DNA from: Sialis fuliginosa
Taxonomy: Eukaryota; Arthropoda; Insecta; Megaloptera; Sialidae
DNA length: 64,000 nucleotides
Assembly: GCA_961205875.1 (NCBI GenBank)
Contig: OY540817.1
Coordinates: 930,001 to 994,000, forward strand
Direction of reading: 5' to 3'
How positions within the stretch are numbered: position 1 is the stretch's first letter; each line of letters opens with the position of its first letter. The translations under genes and the position numbers were made by a program. The notes under the pieces are model-generated. The model saw only the letters and a list, made by a program, of their open reading frames with translations, had not been told where the DNA came from and did not search any database. Shown in pieces: positions 1 through 12,600 of the stretch.

Positions 1-1032
1 AATATCGGTATGGAGAACCATACATGACTTCCATGTTCTTTCTATCTTTTTAAATAATTTTTAAATATACATTTTTTTTAATATCTTATTTATATAACCT
101 ACTACTATGAATAGATATACATATCGTAATACATTTAAAAAACATATATACTTACGACGATTACAGCTCTTTTTGCCATTTGTGTATAAATATTAGTTTT
201 CTAATGTCAAAAATAGAATTCACATTCGTAGAAAAACTAATTTGACAATTTGAATTTAGTTGCATTTGTTTCCAAGGCAACATGAATTAATGACATATTA
301 GTTGTAAACAAAGTTTGAATTGCGCGCCAGACGAACTACAGACGGTAAAGAGTAGGCGACGGCAGTATGTATTGTTTTACGAAAAATACGAGAAGTCTGT
401 CACATACGGTGTACAGAATACGTGTGTTAACTACGTTTACGAGTGTTACGGGTAGAACGAGACTGTTACGGTTGTCCATTACGAGTGTGTGTCGCGTACG
501 AGTGTTTTGTTGTAATTATTTCGAGTAATTTTGTGTTTGTAAATTATATGTTTTATGTGTTAATAAATCTGTAAAAACTTAAGTAAATTATTTTAATTTA
601 CATTAGTATTTCAAATTCAAATTTTAAGTGTGTTTTTCACCCTTTTAATGGCTGTTTGGGCAAAATTTTTATCAAAATTAGTGAGATAATATTCGCAATA
701 TTCACTTTTTAGACGAAAAAAGTTGCAAAATTTCGAATATTTCCAAAACCCCTAATCCGATTAGCACCAAAATCAATAGGTCTGGAGTACTCACTGAGAC
801 AAACATTTTTCCCAAAAATAATTCAGATCGGTGTATTTTTACAGTAGTTATCGTGAACGAAAGAAAATTCTACATCCGCACAGACTCACAGACACACGCA
901 CAGCCGCCATGCGGAAATTAACTTTTCTTTAAGATTTGAAGTTAGTACAATCAGAATTTGTCATTTTCTCGGACACGATTTTTCGATGGTATTACAATAC
1001 TTCCATTTCTTTCAGAACATGGAAGTAATATA
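1..1032. repeat. Dispersed repeat R1, copy a (cut by window start)
   Basis: This copy starts with AATATCGGTATGGAGAACC and ends with TTTCAGAACATGGAAGT. The same unit recurs at 1033-2076 and 37015-40716, and its first ~42 bp recur alone at 32228-32270. The outer sequence ACTTCCATGTTCTTT is partly inverted at the far end, so the unit may have short terminal inverted repeats. It carries a (CACAGACA)n-like stretch near 885-900. Superfamily is not recognised; a non-autonomous DNA element or Helitron is possible. Comparing copies gives empty-site evidence for later insertions into each. Confidence 0.75.
303..602. mobile_element. Solo LTR, 300 bp, with 5-bp target duplication
   Basis: The segment begins TGTAAAC and ends TTTACA (TG..CA), and is bounded on both sides by TTAGT (298-302 and 603-607). 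The other R1 copies read straight through GACATATTAGTATTTC with a single TTAGT, so this is a bona fide insertion. An AATAAA-type signal lies near 563. A 5-bp duplication fits Ty3/gypsy, BEL or copia LTRs. No internal coding region remains, so it arose by LTR-LTR recombination. Confidence 0.8.
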
Positions 1033-2076
1033 AAATATCGGTATGGAGAACCACACATGACTTCCATGTTCTTTCTATCTTTTTAAATAATTTTTAAATA
1101 TTTTTTAAATATACATTTTTTTAAATATTTTATTTATATACTACTCATGGGCGCCGGGAAGGGGGTGCAAGGAGGTGCACTTGCACCCCCCTGGCAAATG
1201 AAATAATTAAGAAATACAATTGTTATTTTAAAATTTAATACATTTGCACCCTCCTGGCAAATTGGAAAACGTTATAAATGTGAAAATATAAAACTGAGGA
1301 CCTTTTTTTTTTTTTTTTATCATTTTAACTTCCATCAAATTTTTTTTTCGTGTATATTTGCACCCCCCTAAAAGAAATTCTGCCGGCGCCCATGAACCTA
1401 CTACTATGAATATACATATCGTAATACATTAAAAAAACATTAATACTTACAACGGTTACAGCTCTTTTTGCCATTTGTATATAAATATTAGTTTTCTAAT
1501 GTCAAAAACATAATTCACATTCGTAGAAAAACTAATTTGACAATTTGAATTTAGTTGCATTTGTTTCCAAGGCAACATTAATTAATGACATATTAGTATT
1601 TAAAATTCAAATTTTAAGTGTGTTTTTCACCCCTTTATTGGCTGTTTAGGCACGTACAAATAATAAATGTCCCTTAGATTCAATTGAACTGCAAATGTAC
1701 CAAATCTTATCAAAATTAGTGAGATAATACTCGCAATATTCACTTTTTAGACGAAAAAAGTTACAAAATTTTGAATATTTCCAAAACCCCTATTCCGATT
1801 AGCACCAAAATCAATAGGTCTGCAGTACTCACTGAGACAAACATTTTCCCCAAAAATAATTCAGATCGGTGCATTTTTACAGTAGTTATCGTGAACGAAA
1901 GAAAATTCTACATCCACACAGACACACGGACACACAGACACACGCACAGCCGCCATGCGAAAATTAACTTTTCTTTACTTTTTGAAGTTAGTACAATCAG
2001 AATTTGTCATTTTCTCGGATACGATTTTTCGATGGTATTACAATATTTCCATTTCTTTCAGAACATGGAAGTAAAA
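1033..2076. repeat. Dispersed repeat R1, copy b
   Basis: This second, directly repeated copy of R1 abuts copy a. It is interrupted by the 249 bp element at 1146-1394. It keeps a block at 1652-1700 that is missing from copy a but present in the 37-41 kb copy. A 110-codon open frame (1771-2103) lies in it. The same block is spread across R1 copies without keeping an open frame, so it is not called a gene. Confidence 0.75.
1146..1394. mobile_element. Small inverted-repeat element (MITE) nested in R1
   Basis: The ends are CATGGGCGCCGG and CCGGCGCCCATG, a perfect terminal inverted repeat. The interior repeats the motif TTGCACCCCCCT, seen twice in one orientation and once in the other. The segment is absent from R1 copies a and 37 kb, confirming insertion. 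The target duplication is blurred (CTACT on both sides, with a small deletion on the left). Superfamily unknown. Confidence 0.7.
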
Positions 2077-2945
2077 TGTATAAAAGTTTATAATTTATTG
2101 TAATAATATAAAAATTTAAAATCTCGCCAATTTATATTAATTGCCAGCTGTTTGGAGAGATGGATACAAAACAGAAATAAAATAAAAAACACGTAAATTA
2201 AGAAATTTTTAATAATATAAATTTTAAAAATCGCGCCATTCTCCAAATGAAGTTCGCCCCGCCCACTTTATGTATTTATGTTATCTATGACTACACTGTT
2301 ATTTTCTCAGATTCATTAGAATTAGTTATCGTAAACTGCAGTTCAACCGAAGATAAATTATAAATAAATATTCTGGAAGTGCTTATAAGCTGCTATATAT
2401 GAGAACATTATAAGAGGTGATCCTATGGACAATACGGGAGGTAAAACAAATGATAGGGGACAATATGAAAAGGATAACTATAACTTCAAGTATGAACAAA
2501 TTAATTTCTTTGAATTTTTCAATGAGATAGCAATCTGTTGTACTTACAGCTTTTGGTACGAATGAGAGATTAACATCATTGTCTTAGAAGTCTTTGTTCA
2601 TGGTAGCCTCGTCTAGTTTGTTTCTTCCATTTATAACGTAATGAATTTGTATAAAACCCAGTGTAAAAATTAAGAAAAATAATTTATTATAAGTAGGATT
2701 ATTAAAATACAAAATTACCTTAATAACATAGAAGTATTATACAATCATAGTTGATCTTAACGTAATCCAAAAACAACAACAAAAACGAACCGTGCACAAT
2801 CGTAACAAATGTAAAAACAAAATAAAATAAAAAAAAGTGAAATAAATAATGTAATATCAAAAACACTATTTTAAAAACTAAATAGACGAATTATAGCGTA
2901 TCACTGATGATTTTATTATTGAAGTACACCGAAATAATTATATCT
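2077..2945. repeat. Unique-looking flank duplicated at 40717-41571
   Basis: From the end of R1 copy b to about 2945 the sequence is nearly the same as 40717-41571 and then diverges abruptly. It is therefore a segmental duplication that includes R1 and an exon-like frame. Small indels distinguish the copies, for example loss of ~25 bp near 40880. Confidence 0.8.
2548..2730 (-). pseudogene. Decayed copy of the exon-like frame at 41178-41360
   Basis: The frame matches 41178-41360 on the minus strand: a hydrophobic stretch, then an Asp/Glu-rich tail ending at a GTAAGT donor. Here the codon after Lys-Asp-Phe has become TAA, so the reading frame is closed, while the 41 kb copy stays open. The gene is not recognised. 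Confidence 0.45.
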
Positions 2946-5490
2946 ACTATACATAACGAAGTGCCCTGACTGATAATCATTTTTTAGACCATTTCCACTC
3001 ATCGGAGAACCTTGAAATTTGGTATATACATTCCTTGAGGGTAAAAAATAACAACTAGTGGGCCTTTTTTAAAAATTTTTATAAATGGGGTAACAAGGGC
3101 CCCCCAATTTTTCAAAAAAAAAGTTACAATTTTTTAATTATTTTTTTTATATTCTTTGGGCGATATAATGTAAGGTTCAAATTTGAGATTTAAAAAAAAT
3201 GAAAAAAAAGGAAAAAAAAAGTTTTGATGTAAAAAAGTATCAAAACGAAAACCGATATTAGATTTTTTTAATTTTTTTCAAATACTTTGGTTAATTGACA
3301 ACCATGAACCCGTGTCTGATTTTTGAAAAAGATATGTTAACGGTGTGAAAATATTGCCCCAAAGTTACATCTAATCTATTTTAACTCATCTACTAAATTA
3401 ATTTCAAATGTCATTGCTATAGAAACAATTTTTTTATGGACTATTGACAAAAATTTGACAGGTCGCCATTTTTAATTTTATGCTTTAAATACATTAGAAA
3501 TACAAGTTAAAGTATCTATAAAAATATTGTAAAGCAATTGTAATTGTTATTATACTCAAGAACTCAAGATTATAGACAAGGTTGGTAAAATTTAAACTGT
3601 CAAAATAGTTTCAGATATCATTTATGGAGCCTTATTAAAGCATACAAAATACAATACATATAATTTTAGTGCAGGCAGTCATGTAAAACTAAATAAAAAT
3701 TAGTTTGAATTAAGAGAATCGACCATTGCGTAAAAATATATTTATTGCTGCATACTAAATACAAAACATAATTTTATTGCAGGAAGCCATGTAAAACAAA
3801 TTAGAAATGGGTTAGAATGAACAAAATCGACGTGTTAATATTTTTATTCTTACCGCGAACTTACTAATAATTCGGGCAAGACATACACGAGTGTATGCCA
3901 TAAGGGTTCCGAAGTACGTACTCGTGAAATGTTTGGAACCACTTACAGGTGCATTTTTAAGTTAAAGTTAAAATATAAAAAAGCGTCAAGTTCTACTAAT
4001 TGAGATCTATATTTTGACATACCACATGCCTAGATATAAAAAAAAAATATTTATGACGCCCCTCCCTATAATTCCAAAATTTAAAATTATATTGTTGACT
4101 TTAGTATTTGTCGTTGGTAGTTCCACCAAAACTTCGTTACCAAATTTTTTTCAGATTTTTTGAGCCAGTAGTTACAGAGATAGAGAGGGGGGGGGGGGGA
4201 CAAAATAAAACACTGCTTTTAGCCCCCTACAGGCGCCATTTTTGAGTTAGAAAAAAATAAAAAATATGGTCATGTTCTATGAATTGAGATGTACATTTTG
4301 ACATATCACATGCCTAGATATGAAAATAAATTTTTTTAATTCTCTTACACCCCTCCCTATTATTCCAAAATTTAAAATTATATTATTGACTTTAGTATTT
4401 GTCGATGGTAGTCCCACCAAAACCTCGTTACCAAATTTTTTTCAGATTTTTTTAGCCGGTAGTTACAGAGTTAGAGGGGGGGGGACAGAATAAAATACTG
4501 CTTTTATCCCCCTACAGGCGCCATTTTTGAGTTAGAAAAAAAATAAAAAATAGGGGCATATTCTACTAATTGAGACGTAAATTTTGTCTTGGTATACAAT
4601 TTTTTTGTTTTTTTTGGATTTGCTTTAAAGCCTCCTACAGGCACCAGTTTTGATTTAGAAAAAAAATAAAAAAAGGGTCAAATTCCGCTTGTTTGGTTAT
4701 ACATTTTAACGTGCCACATGCCTTGGTATAAAAAAAAATATTTTTTTTACCTAGCTATAGCTCCTTATTGCCCCCCCTGAAAAATTATTTATTCAATAAA
4801 TTTGTACATATTTTACTAGAGGGTGTCATTTTACATGTTCAGTAAAAATTTCAAGTTTCTAGCTTATACAGTTTACGAGCTATTTAGCTTTGAGTGAAAA
4901 GGACGGACGGACGGACGGACGACAAAGCGATATTAATAGGGTTTCTTCGGAACCCTAAAAATCTTTTTATTTAAAAAAAAAACGACCCATACTAATTATC
5001 CCATGATTCATAGATCCTTATTGAGGTTTATTAAATACAGTATACATACTTTTAGTGCAGGCAGCCATGTCAAACAACGGCATTTTTAAATCATCAAAAT
5101 CGTGTTTAAAGGGAAAATATGACATCCCAAAATATTAATGTTTTCTAGATATCTCAAGAGTGACACATATTACGTGAAAATTTTATAATAGAATCTTTTT
5201 TGTAGAGCATTCAATTACCTATAATATAGGTTTCTTGTTAATTATTTATTTACAAAGATTTATCTCAATTTGTTTTAATAATTGCTATTTGGTTTTTTAA
5301 ATTGATATTTACTTTGACATATTAAATACCATTTTGACATATTAAATGTCATTGTGACGTTTTAAATGTCATTATGACGTTTGCATAACTTGGCAGATGT
5401 TTTTTTAAATGATTTCTGAAAAATAATTGTGTACATAATTTTAGGGTCAAATGTAATAAATACTTGATTTAAAATATTGGTTTATATTTT
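2946..5490. repeat. Repeat-rich stretch with a ~280 bp tandem unit
   Basis: No gene is visible. A unit containing GCCTAGATATAAAA, ATTCCAAAATTTAAAATTAT and a G-run is repeated in tandem at about 3975-4250, 4251-4540 and (partial) 4541-4740. A (GGAC)n microsatellite at 4898-4922 precedes GGAACCCTAAAA, the type of 3' sequence common in insect retroelement or Helitron debris. 5090-5310 resembles 44330-44530. Confidence 0.6.
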
Positions 5491-5824
5491 TTATATGATT
5501 TTATTTATATTTACATATAATAACACTATTGGCTCAATTATACAACTTTCTTTTATATCGATTGGTTTTTTTGTTAAGTCATCAAACATTGTCCACCTAC
5601 AGTTACCCCTTCTGTAACCATACGTGATATAATGTCCACTCATGTGTAGCATTTCATCATTGGACTTGTCTATCCTTAGTTTTTTGTGGCGTGTAGCTTT
5701 AAATGCAATCGCTCCGACTAAAAGCAACTCTTTTTTTCATCCAATCGATTTTTTAATCTTGTTGGTATTTCTGTAAGTTTTACTGGATTGTTATTATAGG
5801 TCACCTCAAATATGACGCATTCGC
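5491..5824 (-). pseudogene. Element A, USP-like domain exon 3 (His box) and C-terminus
   Basis: After a TTTTCAG acceptor (phase 1, matching the previous donor) the frame runs to a run of seven A residues near 5733-5740, where a one-base shift occurs. It continues in the neighbouring frame to the stop at 5491. The end carries GHYITYGYRRGNCRWTMFDD, matching the GHYxxY...W..FDD His/Asp box of ubiquitin-specific proteases, followed by a strand-rich tail. The frameshift means this copy cannot make the complete domain. Confidence 0.55.
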
Positions 5825-6393
5825 CTGAAAAAAATTTGACAACATGAAATCATATAATCCACAAAAATCATATTTTTTTCCAAGTTACATATTAAGTATT
5901 ATTAATAATTTCCGTCGACACTTAAAAAAGTACTGAATATATATTTAGAAAATTTTTTCGCATTTTTTTTGGAATAAAAGAATAAATACACTGATTTCTA
6001 TATTTTATTATTTTTGTAATTGTGGTTTAGAAGTTAAATTCTTTTTGTTAAAGGGCATATGAAAATTGCCCCCGAAAGATATTGGATTGAAATTTTCAGG
6101 ATATGTTGATACTATAAAAATACTATGATCTTGAAAATTTCAGCTCCGAAACTTAACTGGTTTTCGGAAAATAAAAAAAACGTGAAAATCAAAAAAAAAA
6201 AATTTTCTTCGGATTGGATAAACCGATTTTGATAAAAAATTTATATGTTTCAGAGGCCTATAGAAGCTTCTGAAAAAAAAATTAAAGCAATATTTATTGG
6301 TATTAACCCCGCAAAAAAATTATTTTATGTTTTTTTAACTATGATGCTTTTAGAACACAATTATGAAATAATTTTTTTTTCAAAGCTCATGTA

Positions 6394-7150
6394 CCTCTAG
6401 ATAACATAATTTATTCAGATTTTTGTAAGGGTTAGATCAAAGTTTATAAAAATGAAAACCATTTTTTTTGTTAAAAAATTCACTTCTTAATTATTATTTT
6501 CTATTCGTAATCTTTTTGATATCATTTTTTTCTGTAAATTTATCATTTTTAATCAATCCAACCATCGAAGAATATTGAAAAAAATAATTTGTTTCACTTT
6601 CGATTTTCAATGTAAAAATATTAATACTAATTTTTATGAATTATTTACTTTTTTTATTAGTAGGAATAGGTACATTTAAAACTAATTGTAAGTTATGATA
6701 GTTATTGATAATTTTATTGACAGAATATTAAAAATCAATTGAGTAGAAAAAAAATACTTTTTCAATTACATACCAAATGATGAAGACTATAATATAGTGT
6801 TGGTATGTAATTGAAAAAGTATTTTTTTTTCTATTCATTGATTTTTAATTTTCTGTCAATAAAATTATCAATAACTATCATAACATCAATAATTTAGTTT
6901 TAAATGTACTAATAAAAAAGTTAATACTTCATCGAAAATGAAACAAAATTTTTTTTTCCCAATATTCTTCGATGGTTAAATTGATTAAAAATGATAAATT
7001 TGCAGAAAAAAATGATATTAAAAAGATTACGAATAGAACATAATAATTAAGAAGTGAATTTTTTAACAAAAAAAAATGGTTTTCATTTTTTTAACTTTGA
7101 TCTAACCCTTCCAAAAATCTGAATAAATTATATGTTATCTAGAGGTATTG
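6394..7150. repeat. Foldback (long palindrome) in element A intron
   Basis: Arms of about 370 bp read GTACCTCTAGATAACATAA at the left and the inverted form at the right, with the centre near 6775. It lies 40 bp inside the intron between the last two protease exons. The target duplication is not clear. A transcript would fold into a long hairpin. Confidence 0.75.
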
Positions 7151-7190
7151 TAGGTATTATTGTAGACAATCGTGAAATTTTACTACTCAC

Positions 7191-7575
7191 CGATATTTAT
7201 AACGTTACATGTTACTTTTTTTTCGCAAGTTTTGCATAGTCCACTTTCAGTTTTCATTAAATGCTCTGTTAAATTTTGTGCTGATTTAATTAGATCATCT
7301 TTTATTTGTTTCGCTATCAATGTAATTAATCTTGTATTCTTACATTGTAGACATATTGATTCTTCTAATGTAGTAGGTATACTCTTAAATAATTTCCTTA
7401 TTAACCAAGGTGATGCGACATCGCATGGGAGGTTATCAATAAATTCATTTGCTTTATTATATTTTATAATACTATACAAGATATCTGCACGTTTTTGATA
7501 GGTATCCTTGTTTATGCCTTTTTCTATTATATAAATGATTAATTGAAAGAATTTATCATCCTTGAATGATGCAAC
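7191..7575 (-). pseudogene. Element A, USP-like domain exon 2 (with CxxC pairs)
   Basis: The exon is open for 128 codons from a TTTCAG|GTTGCA acceptor to a GTGAGT donor at 7190 (phase 1). It has two Cys pairs, CLQC and CKTC, about 45 residues apart. They sit between the Cys box and the His box, as the zinc-binding 'finger' insertion does in many ubiquitin-specific proteases. The predicted structure is mostly helical, with many Lys and Ile. Confidence 0.5.
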
Positions 7576-8235
7576 CTGAAATATTATAAAATTATTTATT
7601 ATTTTAGCACTTTAAGCATATATTTTTTAATTGATGAAATTCTCTCCCATAATTACTTTAAAAGTCGTACACTTATTTGTCTACTAGAAGCTATAAGAGT
7701 TTTTTCGATCAATGGTTTTTTAACGTAACCTTTTTAAAAGTAAAAAACATGTAGATATGTCACCCGATTTTCAATTGGTTTTCAATTGCTATTGTATTTA
7801 CTGTAGAGTTACTCATAGTAAGAGTTCTGACAGCTCGAATCGATTTCTAATTAATTGTAGTAGTCAAGTCTCACTCAGAGCTGTATTTTCTCATTTTATC
7901 AATAAATATCATTAAATATACTTGTCTTTTATTATATCATATTATTATATTATGTCCAATATTAATATTATTGCTTCCTCGCAATATCGAAGATACGAGA
8001 AGCTATTTTTTATGCTTGTTAAAAATAATACATAATTGAATGAATTTTTGAATAAATCGCGTCGGTTTAGTTTAAAAATAGTGATGCTGTCATAAGTCAT
8101 CTTATTAGAATTAGCTGTAACTACTTTTGTTGCTTTAAATAATTAAATAACACAGAACAATAAAATCTAAATTGTATAAAAGTTAATCATTTTAGTATTT
8201 ATGTTTAACATGTCAATTTATTAAACGAATCATAC

Positions 8236-8556
8236 CTTTTGATATACCTCTGGATAATCAAGAGCTGCAATAAGAGTTATGTGCACAATTGAGTCAAAAG
8301 AACACGTAGACGATAATGAAACACTCTTTCCATCAAGTGTAGAACATGCAAGTTCTAGACAGCAGCCATTTCTAAGTATAGGTATTTTTGAGTGTTTGTC
8401 CCAATTTAAAGAGTCTTTTATCTCATCTTCTCTTTTGCCTAAAAATTTTGCCGGTTTTCGAGTATTATATTCTTTTTGATAGTTACATAAAAAATTTTGT
8501 TTTTTTGTTCTTAAGTTTGAGGTTTCAGAAGTTTTTTGAATCGATGCAGATTCCAC
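8236..8556 (-). pseudogene. Element A, USP-like domain exon 1 (Cys box)
   Basis: This 107-codon exon is in phase 0 on both sides (TTTTTAG|GTGGAA acceptor, AAAAG|GTATGA donor). After a basic lead it has the motif ILRNGCCLELA and then SSTCSFDSIVH. A Thr-Cys-x-x-x-Ser box after a turn is the layout of the catalytic Cys box of ubiquitin-specific proteases (GNTCxxNS in canonical members). The Asn before Thr is replaced by Ser here. The frame is open across the exon. Confidence 0.5.
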
Positions 8557-8865
8557 CTAAAAATAATTTCATTGCACATATTTCAACAAACTTCAAATTA
8601 AAAGTAGTAGTATGAGATTATAAAGCATAAAATCTTATTTTTGAATTCATGAAAATGAGTTACAAATTTTTATTAATTTGTGATATCAATTCAAATAATA
8701 ATTAAAGAATAAATTTAAAAAAAAAATACTGAATGACTGACTTTTAACTCAGACTTTGATCTCAAATAATATTATAAAACAACTTAATTAAAAACATGAG
8801 TACTGTAAAAAAATATTTATATGATTAACAGTTTTTAAGAAATAAAATATATTTTTTAATATTAC

Positions 8866-9119
8866 CTCCATTTCATTTTTATTTGTGTATCCATTCTTCT
8901 TAACTACGTTAGTTTTATTTTAGCAATCAAAGCAGATTCTTTGTTGGCCATACCCTTCTTCAGAATTTTGTAATGGAGTTGAGCATTGTATAAATATATG
9001 CACTGCTTTTTTACAATTAATACAAGAGTGAGCTCCATTTGGTAAATCGCCATTTGAACATGCAGGGCATTTAATTGATGATATAACCAATTCATTCATT
9101 GAATAATTTTTTCTTGCAT
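8866..9119 (-). pseudogene. Element A, zinc-binding Cys/His exon
   Basis: The frame contains CPAC, then HSCINC, a His-rich turn, GYGQQRICFDC, giving a C-x2-C..H-x-C-x2-C..C-x2-C pattern likely to bind one or two zinc ions. A TAA at 8920-8922 immediately follows the last Cys, after which the frame is open again to a GAG|GTAAT donor at 8866/8865. Acceptor AG lies at 9121-9120. The exon sits between the transposase core and the protease-like exons, so it may be a spacer or DNA/protein-binding module. Confidence 0.55.
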
Positions 9120-9251
9120 CTGAATTTCAACATAAAAATTTATTTAAAACTTAAGAATAAGGACGATAAAATTTTGATTATATTTCCGATTAAAAAATTA
9201 CATTCATCTCAAAATTATTACATTTTTATAATAAAAATTTCGTTTTATTAT

Positions 9252-10614
9252 GACGGATTCCACGGTCGATCAGACAGAGCGCTCGCGCTGGCCTTTTTTA
9301 ATGTATCGCTACTTTTCTATCTCGCTGTGTCCAGCGCTTACGGGGCTACAAAAAAAATCTGCATACGCAATTGGATAGATTTTTGTCTGCTCTTTCTAAT
9401 GGTGTCCTCATTTTTCCCGGAAAATGCATTTTTCACCGAGAAAATCGACTTTAAAGTTAAAGCGATTTATCGGAAAATATGTATCTTTCGAACCTGGCTT
9501 AAGTTATATCAATCGATAGATAATCTAATGATGAACATCTGTACGAAATTTCAGGATGGAGACTTTAACGGTTCAAAAGTTATTAACGAATGAACATCGA
9601 AAAACGTGGTTTTGCGGCCGCGCGTGCTGCTACAAACAGCGCTACAACGCACGTAATGTTTAGATTTAAAAGTATTTTGCATTTTTGAATTCGTGCAGAG
9701 GCGTATTTACCATGGGGCCATGGGGGCCATGGCCTAGGGCGGCAGGTCGAGAGGGGCGGTAGATTTTTTTAGTTTAATATAGCACATTTAAAAAAAATAA
9801 TAGGGAAACAAAAAATGAGTAGCGTGACTAAAAAAAAAGGCCATCAGTTTTTTATGTACATTATATCATATATTAAACATACTAGTATGTTTAATATATG
9901 ATTATATTTTCCATTATTTGCAAAAAAAATTATCACTTTTCAGTTCATATAGGAATTTTGACTGTTAAAAATATATTATATTTTCCCATGGTATAGGGGC
10001 GGCAATTTTTTTTACCAGGGCGGCAATTTTTTTTTGACCAGGGGGACAATTTTTTTGCCCAAAGCGGCAATTTTTTAAATGTGCTATATTAAACTGAAAA
10101 AATCTACCGCCCCTCTCGACCAGCCGCCCTAGGCCATGGCCCCCATGGCCCCATGGTAAATACGCCTCTGCATGAATTCAAAAATGCAAAATACTTTTAA
10201 ATCTAAACATTACGTGCGTTGTAGCGCTGTTTGTAGCAGCACGCGCGGCCGCAAAACCACGTTTTTCGATGTTCATTCGTTAATAACTTTTGAACCGTTA
10301 AAGTCTCCATCCTGAAATTTCGTACAGATGTTCATCATTAGATTATCTATCGATTGATATAACTTAAGCCAGGTTCGAAAGATACATATTTTCCGATAAA
10401 TCGCTTTAACTTTGAAGTCGATTTTCTCGGTGAAAAATGCATTTTCCGGGAAAAATGAGGACACCATTAGAAAGAGCAGACAAAAATCTATCCAATTGCG
10501 TATGCAGATTTTTTTTGTAGCCCCGTGGGCGCTGGACACAGCGAGATAGAAAAGTAGCGATACATTAAAAAAGGCCAGCGCGAGCGCTCTGTCTGATCGA
10601 CCGTGGAATCCGTC
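9252..10614. mobile_element. Foldback element, 1363 bp, with GACGGATTCC termini
   Basis: Terminal inverted repeats begin GACGGATTCCACGGTCGATC, and TAT flanks both ends (possible 3-bp target duplication). Arms of ~540 bp surround a ~270 bp centre. It sits in the intron between the transposase core and zinc-binding exons of element A. Open frames in each arm (9099-9593 plus, 10539-10273 minus) are inverted copies of each other and do not look like a real protein. Confidence 0.75.
9696..10170. mobile_element. hAT-like ends inside the foldback
   Basis: CAGAGGCGTATTTACC at 9696 and its inverse ending at 10170 are typical of non-autonomous hAT elements. They are followed by CCATGGGGCCATGGGGGCC and a CCGCCC-rich zone. 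No clean 8-bp duplication exists. The flanks are instead inverted (GAATTCGTG versus CATGAATTC), so the segment may have been part of the palindrome when it formed. Confidence 0.5.
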
Positions 10615-10734
10615 TATACATGTACAGAATAAACCATTTTACGAATAAAATAAATTGCAACGTTTAAACATTCTCGAAATCAAGTTATAATTATATAAAA
10701 ATATCGAAATAAATTCTATTCGATTACAACATAC

Positions 10735-12266
10735 CTGATATTCAGAAAAGGTATTTTTTTTGTTTGATATCTTCTCGTTCGTATTTTTTCTTTTTTTCTT
10801 TGGTATTCCTTTACCCTTCCAATTTTCTATCTCATTCAATGCTAATCTTGTTTTTTGGCTGCTTGCTTCTTCGATAAATTCACATTTATCGTCTAGATTA
10901 GAATTAATAATTTTTGTTTTTCCGGTCAAATACTTTAAGTATACTCTTATTGGGTATTTGATATTGTGAAGCACACCATTTTTATATTTATTTATTTCTC
11001 CCTCCACTGGAGCATTAGTTGCTGGAATACGACAATTTCTAAAAATTTTACTTAAAGTATTTGACCACAATGGAAATAATCCTAAGTCATCTTTCAGCTT
11101 TTTTGTGAATTTTAATTTATGGATGTAGTAGGGATTATCATCAGTTCCATTTTCTTCAAAAAATTTTGAAGCTGATTCGTATATATCTTGTCCCCACTGA
11201 GTCCAATAATTTTTATTTACATTAGTTTGCTCCGATTCATTTTCCATTTTTATTTATTTTTCGTGGGCCCTATCTATTAAATCCCTACAAGCTGGTGAAC
11301 TGGACTCATCGTCCGAGCTTTGTCTGAGTGAGTACTTCAAAAAAACCACAACGGCAGATGGTTGTTAAATCTACACCGATTTTGCAGCTGGCTCCTATAC
11401 TATTATAGTTAAATAAAATATTTTAACTGCACGCCTTAGAGATGAGAAAAGTGTTGTATATTTTTTTATGAAATGTGCGACGTCAATGCGAATTCTTGTT
11501 GATATATTTTGTATATTTAAAAATGCATCTGCATATTCATAAATGTCAGAGTATTTATTAGAAAAACATAAAACCGAAGCATTCAGTAGAGCTTTGTTTT
11601 GATCGCAAATAACCTCAGTGGGCACTTTTGCTCCTGACATAGTCCACTTGTTTAAAAAACCTCTTATTTCTTCTGTTCTATGTCTTTCGGATAACATCTG
11701 TGCTACAGAGAACTGCCCTTCAAAGCAGTTCACGACTATTAAATATAAAAATATTGTTCTTTTAAAACTATCATATTTATTTTGAATTGTTTGTACTTTC
11801 GCCCCTGTGGAATCTATACATATACTACCTCCGTACATTGCATGGACTTTATTCCACGACTGAATTTGTGTATTAGTCCAAAAGTGGACAAATAATGGCG
11901 ATTTCCCAATGTCGTGAATACAATTTAAATATTTAGTAAATTTCATGATTGTGATGGCTTCTATCGGATCGCTATCAAGATATGTTCTTGATTTATCTTG
12001 TGATTTCGCAGTATGCAAAACTGCACTACTGTATAGATGGGGTGCCTCAGAGTCGCCTTCTCTCATTAGTTCATTTCCTAGGTTTGCTCTGTATATATCT
12101 ACGGGTATATTAGTCAGATTTTGAACCACTTGAGACCTTCTTGAACCTCGTAGATATCGTTTACCGCATACTCCAGAACCAGGATTATATTTAAATATAC
12201 AATTGATGTTATTGTTTTGTAATTTTTCCATTTTGCAATTAACAATTGATCCACATTTACAATAAG
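10735..12266 (-). pseudogene. Element A, MULE-like transposase core exon
   Basis: The exon starts after a TTACATAG acceptor with a Cys-Lys-Cys-Gly motif (possible zinc ligands). Motifs in order are: the block YLDSDPIEAITIM; a first catalytic-type Asp in ICIDSTGA; then QMLSERH; a second Asp in EVICDQNKALLNA; and RIDVAHFIK, which corresponds to the C/H..H region of MULE transposases. After two or three stops near 11260-11400 the frame resumes with FPLWSN and the block NAPVEGEINKYKN, then a Lys-rich tail, ending at CAG|GTATGT (10735/10734). The 41.9-43.8 kb relative has every one of these blocks. The order of catalytic motifs fits the MULE/MuDR group (known); the exact family is inference. Confidence 0.6.
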
Positions 12267-12600
12267 CTATGTAAAAAATAAAATAAAATTGTTTATAATA
12301 ATAAGATAATTTGTTACACGGCTCAATTTATTCAGGGGAATAAGTCAGAGGAAGAATAGCAAAAAAATTAAAAATTAAAAACATTATCGATAAAACTTGA
12401 ACGTGAACATTAAAAAGTTACATATGTTTTTATCATCTTCCAATCATTATATAATAAAATATAATTTTCTTTAAACAAGGCTATAGTCGGATTGCTAATA
12501 TTTTTGAGTATTTTATGAAATTATTTTTAGAAACATTTAACGAGATCGTTTCACGAAATCTGTATAGTAAAATAAAAATAAATATTTTATATAATCTTAC

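Noticed and set aside
1771-2103. 110-codon frame in R1 as a gene
   Set aside because: Other R1 copies of the same block do not keep the frame; it spans a (CACAGACA)n stretch.
9099-9593. 164-codon frame shared by both arms of the 9252-10614 foldback
   Set aside because: Conservation between arms is explained by the inverted repeat; no motif, no start context, low coding character.
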